64,000 nucleotides of DNA from MVYY01 sp012517575 (GTDB lineage: Bacteria; Bacteroidota; Bacteroidia; Bacteroidales; Paludibacteraceae), in NCBI GenBank assembly GCA_031629035.1, contig JAVLUG010000005.1, positions 62,001-126,000 of the forward strand, read 5' to 3'. The translations under genes and the position numbers were made by a program. This document shows positions 62,040-64,000 of this stretch, one piece after another (positions within the stretch are counted from its first letter, which is position 1; every line of letters begins with the position of its first letter). A model generated the notes under the pieces. That model was given only the letters and a program-made list of their open reading frames with translations, searched no databases and had not been told where the DNA came from.

Positions 62040-62327
62040 ATGGCGAAAAAAAAGATAGTACAACAAATGATTGGGTTGTACTGCAACAAGTGTCATCATA
62101 CTTCTTCAGCTTTATGTCCTTCCTGCGCAAAGTTGTCGCAATATGCGGTGAACCGTTTGGAAAAATGTCCTTTTGGAGAAAGAAAAACTTCATGTTCTTC
62201 CTGCAAAATACATTGCTATGAACCGGAAATGAGAAAACAAATCCGCACAGTAATGCGTTTTTCCGGACCTCGCATGCTTTTTTATCAACCAATGTTTTTT
62301 TTGAAACATTATTTGCTAAAAAAATAG
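62040..62327 (+). CDS. YgbA-like (nitrous oxide-stimulated promoter) family protein
   Basis: The 95-residue cysteine-rich protein (start at 62040, an ATG after an in-frame TTG) has CNKCH, CPSC and SCSSCKIHCYEPEMR, then RFSGPRMLFYQP. The last part is diagnostic of the YgbA_NO family, members of which are linked to nitric-oxide or nitrosative stress in enteric bacteria. The role here is unknown; the cysteines suggest metal or iron-sulphur binding. Confidence 0.82.
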   Translation: MAKKKIVQQMIGLYCNKCHHTSSALCPSCAKLSQYAVNRLEKCPFGERKTSCSSCKIHCYEPEMRKQIRTVMRFSGPRMLFYQPMFFLKHYLLKK

Positions 62328-62384
62328 CCTTCAATGAACAGGTCATCAAAGGCTTAAATGAAAAAACCGGAATAATTTTTTCAC

Positions 62385-62891
62385 TTACTTCAATCCTAAT
62401 TTCTTTTTAACAAGAGCAGTAACATCGTTCGATTTCGGTGATTGATAAACGATTGATTGTGTACTTAAATCGAAAATATAAGTATAATTGTTTTCAGCTC
62501 CCACTTCATTAATTGCTTTTTTTACTTTGTCGATTACGGGAGCAAACAATTCCTGCTGTTTTTTCTGCAAATCGCTACTGGCAGTCTGATTGAAAGTATT
62601 AATGCGCTGTTCGATTTCAACAATTTCACTTTGGCGGGCCTGTTTAATGCTTTCGGGCATAGTGGCCTGTTTGTCCTGAAATTCTTTGATTTTTGCGTAA
62701 TATTCTTCCCGCATTTTTACCAATTCATTTTCCCATTGTGTTTGCAAATCACTTAAAGTTTTTTCAATTTCTGCTCTTTCAGGCATTAAAGAAAGAATTT
62801 CTTGCGAATTGATATGTCCTAATTTAACTTCCTGACCCATTAAGCTGATAGGGAAGATACATAATAATAAAAAGGCAATTTTCTTAAACAT
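62385..62891 (-). CDS. OmpH/Skp family periplasmic chaperone (second copy)
   Basis: The ATG at 62891 (MFKKIAFLLLC... SLMGQ) gives a signal peptide; a longer frame reaching 62984 would overlap the next OmpH gene. The 168-residue protein is a Skp-like helical hairpin with VKLGHINSQEILSLMPE, a coiled-coil middle (QTQWENELVKMREEYY) and a beta end. Skp holds unfolded outer-membrane proteins on the way to BamA. It follows its paralogue and bamA on the same strand. Confidence 0.93.
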   Translation of the reverse strand: MFKKIAFLLLCIFPISLMGQEVKLGHINSQEILSLMPERAEIEKTLSDLQTQWENELVKMREEYYAKIKEFQDKQATMPESIKQARQSEIVEIEQRINTFNQTASSDLQKKQQELFAPVIDKVKKAINEVGAENNYTYIFDLSTQSIVYQSPKSNDVTALVKKKLGLK

Positions 62892-62949
62892 GACAATTTT
62901 TTTGAAGTTAATGAATACAAATTTAAAAATAGAATGCAAATATATTAAA

Positions 62950-63465
62950 TTACTTTGAATAACCCAACTGTTTGAGCACCTCATCGCTAATGTCGATGCC
63001 CGGCGTTGTAAAAATCACACTCATGGCTGTACTTTTATCAAAAACAAGTTCGAGATTTCGTTCTTTGCTGATGCTTTGAATGGCAGTGTAAACTTCATCC
63101 TGAATGGGTTTCATTAAACTTTCTCTTTTTTTGAAGAGCTCTCCTTCCGGGCCGAAGTATTTTCTTTTCAATTCCTGTGCTTCTTTTTCTTTGGCAACAA
63201 TTTCTTCTTCTCGCTTTTTCTTCATGTCTTCCGACATAAATACCAATTCGGTCTGATAATTTTTATACATGGTTTCGGCTTCCTTCTGAAGTGCTTCTAC
63301 TTCCGATTGCCATTTTTTTGAAACCTGATTGATTTGTTCATTGGCTGTTTCGTAAGCCGGAATATTTTTGAGTATGTAACTCATGTCCACAGTAGCAAAT
63401 TTCTGAGCAGTGGACAGCCATGTAAATACACTTAAAAAACAGAAGGTTACTATTAATTTTTTCAT
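62950..63465 (-). CDS. OmpH/Skp family periplasmic chaperone (first copy)
   Basis: The 171-residue protein has a signal peptide (MKKLIVTFCFLSVFTWLSTAQ), ATVDMSYILKNIPAYETANEQ, a long coiled coil (EVEALQKEAETMYKNYQTE; KKREEEIVAKEKEAQELKRK) and VFDKSTAMSVIFTTPGIDIS. It is a Skp homologue adjacent to bamA, as usual in Bacteroidetes, and a diverged paralogue of the next gene. Confidence 0.93.
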   Translation of the reverse strand: MKKLIVTFCFLSVFTWLSTAQKFATVDMSYILKNIPAYETANEQINQVSKKWQSEVEALQKEAETMYKNYQTELVFMSEDMKKKREEEIVAKEKEAQELKRKYFGPEGELFKKRESLMKPIQDEVYTAIQSISKERNLELVFDKSTAMSVIFTTPGIDISDEVLKQLGYSK

Positions 63466-63530
63466 AACTTAAAGATTTAATCTTAATGATTTTAATTTAT
63501 AACAAATTCTTTGCCAGAAAATCGCAGGTT

Positions 63531-64000
63531 TTATAATTCCTGTCCAAGAACAAAATGGAACTGACTACCGCTTGGTTTGGTTGCTCCGGTAACCGTATCG
63601 AAACCATAACCCCAGTCTATACCCATCATACCGAACATGGGAAGGAATATGCGAACGCCGATACCTGCCGATCGCTTCAGGTTAAACGGATTGTAACCGT
63701 TGGGCCCGGAAATGCTGTTGAAACAGTTTCCTGCTTCTACAAAACTCAAGACGTAAATTGTAGCAGATTGTTCCAATGAAAGCGGATAACGCAGTTCCAT
63801 TGTATATTTGTTGTAAAGATAACCTGCGGCAATTCCTGTTTTGGTATCGTAAGGAGTCAATGAACCATTTTCGTAACCACGCATGGCTACATATTCTGTT
63901 CCATAACTGGTGTAAGAAGACATTCCGTCGCCACCCATATAAAAAGTTTCAAAAGGAGAACGGGCATTTTTATCGAAATAACCCAAATAGGAGAATTGAG
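63531..64000 (-). CDS. bamA: Outer-membrane assembly factor BamA, C-terminal part (cut by window edge)
   Basis: The frame is open to the right edge, so the 5' part lies outside. The visible ~156 residues are the last strands of the BamA barrel: AMRGYENGSLTPYD (the RGY family motif; RGF in most), MELRYPLSLEQSATIYVLSFVEAGNCF, LKRSAGIGVRIFLPMFGMMGIDWGYGFD and the terminal FHFVLGQEL. BamA inserts beta-barrel proteins into the outer membrane. Two Skp genes follow directly. Confidence 0.92.
   Translation of the reverse strand, partial: QFSYLGYFDKNARSPFETFYMGGDGMSSYTSYGTEYVAMRGYENGSLTPYDTKTGIAAGYLYNKYTMELRYPLSLEQSATIYVLSFVEAGNCFNSISGPNGYNPFNLKRSAGIGVRIFLPMFGMMGIDWGYGFDTVTGATKPSGSQFHFVLGQEL

Noticed and set aside
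62328..62384. AGCCTT/AAGGCT inverted repeat between the YgbA-like and OmpH genes, possible terminator
   Set aside because: The stem is only about 6-7 bp with a long loop and lacks a T run on the plus strand; too weak to list.
62892..62984. Longer N-terminus for the second OmpH gene
   Set aside because: It would overlap the preceding OmpH gene and place the signal peptide internally; the ATG at 62891 gives a normal signal peptide.

Overview
The window looks like a chromosomal segment of a T9SS-positive member of the Bacteroidota, most likely Bacteroidales (something Paludibacter-like would fit, but I cannot fix the genus). The reasons are AT-rich DNA, Bacteroidetes-type -7 elements (TAnnTTTG) in front of many genes, Por-secretion (type IX) C-terminal sorting domains on secreted enzymes, and typical Bacteroidales gene neighbourhoods (exbB-exbD-exbD-tonB-PstS-like-TPR; guaB-PpiC-PpiC-SurA-OstA; bamA-ompH-ompH). 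I see no rRNA, tRNA, CRISPR array, prophage or intact insertion sequence.

Bases 1-12873 are a pectin-degradation cluster, all on the plus strand. It holds pectin methylesterases (CE8), three family-1 pectate lyases, an esterase-CE8 fusion, a small secreted protein with a T9SS tag, and a DUF4861 protein. The first gene is cut by the left edge. No SusC/SusD pair lies in the window.

Bases 13039-20663 are the matching intracellular part, galacturonate catabolism: uxaC, a UxaE-type tagaturonate epimerase, an SDR fructuronate reductase, a PfkB sugar-acid kinase, 6-phosphogluconate dehydrogenase (gnd), a terminator, then a LarA-family nickel-pincer racemase/epimerase. A 14-bp palindrome overlaps the promoter. 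There is no mannonate dehydratase (uxuA) and no KDPG aldolase here. The gene set instead suggests a route mannonate -> gluconate (C2 epimerisation by the LarA homologue) -> 6-phosphogluconate -> ribulose-5-phosphate. I regard this as the most interesting hypothesis in the window.

Bases 20870-35711 are housekeeping: bifunctional nuclease, smpB, engB, a sodium:solute symporter, the TonB energising operon with a PstS-like lipoprotein and a TPR protein, recR flanked by two related small membrane proteins, a HAD-like protein, L-asparaginase I and guaB. Bases 35876-42161 are an envelope-biogenesis run (two PpiC-type proteins, SurA, OstA/LptA-like). Then come a DEAD-box helicase, an HD protein, a DUF3078 protein and the infC-rpmI-rplT operon. 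infC appears to start at AUA behind a perfect AGGAGG.

Bases 48641-64000 carry rplY, pth, an Hsp15-like protein, a ~410-bp MITE-like structured repeat, a HAD hydrolase, an RluA-type pseudouridine synthase and a DUF4153 membrane protein. Next is a 1.2-kb gene-poor stretch with REP-like hairpins, a 55-bp direct repeat and ORF fragments. It is followed by a glycosyltransferase/polysaccharide deacetylase pair, an SpmA-SpmB-like protein, an MFS transporter, a CDP-alcohol phosphatidyltransferase with GtrA, a YgbA-type protein, two OmpH/Skp chaperones and the 3' end of bamA, cut by the right edge.
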